From Desulfobacteraceae bacterium 4572_130 (lineage in GTDB: Bacteria; Desulfobacterota; Desulfobacteria; Desulfobacterales; Desulfobacteraceae), in the NCBI GenBank assembly GCA_002084425.1, contig NBLN01000011.1, positions 120,453 through 184,452 on the forward strand: a stretch of 64,000 nt of DNA, read 5' to 3'. How positions within the stretch are numbered: the stretch's first letter is position 1; the number at the start of each line of letters is the position of its first letter. A program made the position numbers and the translations under genes. Under the pieces are notes generated by a model, which ran no database searches, was not told the origin of the DNA, and was given only the letters and a program-made list of their open reading frames with translations. Shown one piece after another: positions 62,183 through 64,000 of the stretch.

Positions 62183-64000
62183 TGACAGCAGACTTATTGC
62201 AAATATATATAATCCCTTAAATCAAGATAAAGAAACTTTACTTAAAAATTTTGTTGTAAGGCAAAAAGAGTTTAATAATATATTTAATGATTTAAAAAAC
62301 AGCAAATTAAACCAGACATCTCAGAATTTTCTTATTCAAGGACAAAGAGGAACTGGAAAAACCACACTTCTTGCAAAATTAAGATATAAAATTGAAGATT
62401 CAAAAAACCTTTCTCATTTACTTTGTATTCAATTTAAAGAAGAACAATATAATATTTTTTCATTAAACAGATTATGGGAAAATGTTGCTGATATTTTAGA
62501 GGAAACAAAAGGATTTGAAAAAATTGCAACACAAATGGAAGAATCTGATGATAATGAAGATTTTTATTTTTTGCTTAAAAAATATTTAAAAAAAAACAGA
62601 AAAAAGCTTGTTCTTTTAATTGATAATTTTGGTGATATTCTCGACAAATTAAGAAAAAAAGACCATAAAAAACTAAGAGACATTCTCCATGAATCAGATT
62701 TGCAAATCATTGCAGGCTCTACAAGAACCTTAGAAATATCTTATAAACACGACAAACCATTTTTTGAATCTTTTAAAATAATTTATTTAAAACCTTTAAC
62801 AAAACAAGATGTTGAAATTCTTTTAGAAAATCTTAATAAACAATATAATGATAACAAAGCTTTTGAAGTTATAAAAAACCAGAAACCACGAATTGAAACA
62901 ATTAGAAGATTAACAGGTGGAGTTCCAAGAACAATAATTCTTTTATATGAGATAATTTTAGATGACAGTGCAACTGTTTTTGAGGATTTAGAAGGAATAT
63001 TAGATAAAATAACACCTCTTTATAAACATAAAATGGATGATCTTCCAACTCAGCAGCAAGTTATAGTTGATGTAATTGCATTAAATTGGGATGGAATAAT
63101 GCCGAGGGAAATTTCAGAAAAAACAAAAATTGAAACAAAAAAAATTTCAGCCCAACTTAAAATATTAGAAAAAAATGGATTTATAATTTCAAAAAAAATA
63201 AATAAAAAAAATAAATTATATATGCTTGATGAACGGTTTTTTAATATCTGGTATTTAATGAGGTATGGTATAAAAAAGAAAAAACAGCCGGTTATATGGC
63301 TTGTCAGTTTTTTAAAGGAGTGGTGTACTCAGGATGAGTTAATAAAAAAAGCACAAAATCATATTAGTCTTGCAAAAAAAGGGGGCTTAAACCAAAGAGG
63401 TGGATATTATATGGCAGAGGCTTTATCTCAAGTTGTTGACGAGCCTGAACTTCAATATGAGATATTAACAAGCACAAAAAAATATATTTCAAAAACTAAC
63501 CAAAAACTTGCTAAGAGTATGTCTAATACTGGCGAAATAATTTTTGAAACTGTAAAAAAAGCCTATAAAGATAAAGATTTTAAAAAAGCTGAAAAATATC
63601 TTTTAAAGGTAATTAAAAATAAAAATGTTGATGCCATGTTTCTTTTAGGTGGGATTTATCATGTTGAATTAAAAGATTTTAAAAAAGCTGAGAAATATTA
63701 TCTAATGGCAATTAAAAATAAAAATGTTGATAGCATATTTTGTTTAGCTGGGCTTTATCATGTTGAATTAAAAGATTTTAAAAAAGCTGAGAAATATTAT
63801 CTAATGGCAATTAAAAATAAACATGTTGATAGCATATTTTATTTAGCTGGGATTTATCATGTTGAATTAAAAGATTTTAAAAAAGCAAAAGAATACTATC
63901 TAATGGCAATTAAAAATAAAAATGTTGATGCCATGAATAATTTAGGTTTGCTTTATAAAAATGAATTAAAAGATTTTAAAAAAGCTGAGAAATATTATCT
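62169..64000 (+). CDS. AAA+/winged-helix ATPase with near-identical TPR repeats, 3' end cut
   Basis: At least 610 codons, open at the window end. Walker A GQRGTGKTT (about 58-66), LLIDNFGDILDK (about 151), a winged-helix block (NWDGIMPREISEKTK; SAQLKILEKNGF), the ERFFNIWYLMRYG motif and TPR/Sel1-like repeats from about 470 (KDFKKAEKYYLMAIKNK). The repeats have a period of exactly 33 residues (99 bases) and begin at 63576, 63675, 63774, 63873 and 63972. It is a paralogue of the gene at 40938 but has a partner ATPase. Function unknown; no nuclease, protease or effector domain is seen in the window part. Confidence 0.8.
   Translation, partial: MLQHNDSRLIANIYNPLNQDKETLLKNFVVRQKEFNNIFNDLKNSKLNQTSQNFLIQGQRGTGKTTLLAKLRYKIEDSKNLSHLLCIQFKEEQYNIFSLNRLWENVADILEETKGFEKIATQMEESDDNEDFYFLLKKYLKKNRKKLVLLIDNFGDILDKLRKKDHKKLRDILHESDLQIIAGSTRTLEISYKHDKPFFESFKIIYLKPLTKQDVEILLENLNKQYNDNKAFEVIKNQKPRIETIRRLTGGVPRTIILLYEIILDDSATVFEDLEGILDKITPLYKHKMDDLPTQQQVIVDVIALNWDGIMPREISEKTKIETKKISAQLKILEKNGFIISKKINKKNKLYMLDERFFNIWYLMRYGIKKKKQPVIWLVSFLKEWCTQDELIKKAQNHISLAKKGGLNQRGGYYMAEALSQVVDEPELQYEILTSTKKYISKTNQKLAKSMSNTGEIIFETVKKAYKDKDFKKAEKYLLKVIKNKNVDAMFLLGGIYHVELKDFKKAEKYYLMAIKNKNVDSIFCLAGLYHVELKDFKKAEKYYLMAIKNKHVDSIFYLAGIYHVELKDFKKAKEYYLMAIKNKNVDAMNNLGLLYKNELKDFKKAEKYY

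Overview
The window is a strongly AT-rich chromosomal segment (by eye roughly a quarter to 30% G+C) from an anaerobic Gram-negative bacterium, most likely a low-GC member of Desulfobacterota near Desulfobacterales. This is inferred from gene content and order: xerC-hslV-hslU-argB-argD-argF, a beta-helix protein next to glmM, kdsD and murJ (Gram-negative envelope), a DUF134/DUF5320 pair, and nrdD/nrdG as the only ribonucleotide reductase in view. No rRNA, CRISPR array, phage or intact insertion sequence was seen. One tRNA (anticodon CAU) is present.

Layout: 1-2.2 kb holds mgtE (5' end cut by the window edge) and recO. 2.2-13.4 kb is a catabolic cluster for uracil/thymine by the reductive route: CoA-acylating (methyl)malonate-semialdehyde dehydrogenase, two small genes of unknown function, an omega-aminotransferase, PreT and PreA (NAD-dependent dihydropyrimidine dehydrogenase), dihydropyrimidinase, beta-ureidopropionase and an NCS2 permease. 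The dihydropyrimidinase lacks about 19 residues covering its substrate-binding loop. 13.5-24.7 kb carries small unknown genes, then fabH, a left-handed beta-helix protein, glmM, kdsD, phosphofructokinase, murJ, a histidine phosphatase and an MFS transporter. 24.8-28.5 kb has two toxin-antitoxin modules (VapBC-like, MazEF-like) around an acyl-CoA dehydrogenase. 28.6-38.9 kb holds a DapA-family protein, a histone-deacetylase-family enzyme, a hydantoinase/oxoprolinase-family protein, yebC, a broken rlmE, radA, an MltB-type transglycosylase and a permease/thioredoxin-like pair. 39-45 kb is repeat-rich, with the tRNA, the DUF5320/DUF134 genes, a large AAA+/TPR ATPase, a shikimate-kinase-like gene and a solute-binding-protein remnant. 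44.5-58.2 kb is mostly housekeeping: alr, nrdG-nrdD, a lipoprotein gene, coaBC, a degenerate uracil-DNA-glycosylase-like gene, xerC, hslVU and argBDF. 58.3-60.8 kb is an ABC importer, and 60.9-64 kb is a two-gene ATPase operon that runs off the window.

Two themes stand out. First, small dispersed palindromic or terminal-inverted-repeat elements are abundant in the gaps: at least four or five families, one nested inside another. Second, there are signs of gene erosion: an internal deletion in dihydropyrimidinase, a truncated rlmE, a solute-binding-protein fragment, a duplicated phosphatase fragment, a VapC missing an acidic residue and a glycosylase-like protein without its Fe-S cysteines. The least familiar systems are the paralogous AAA+/winged-helix/TPR ATPases at 40.9-43.1 and 62.2-64 kb, the latter paired with a second ATPase behind inverted and direct repeats, and the DUF134 locus with nested palindromes and an internal ribosome binding site. 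A pair of NrdR-box-like sites lies upstream of nrdD.
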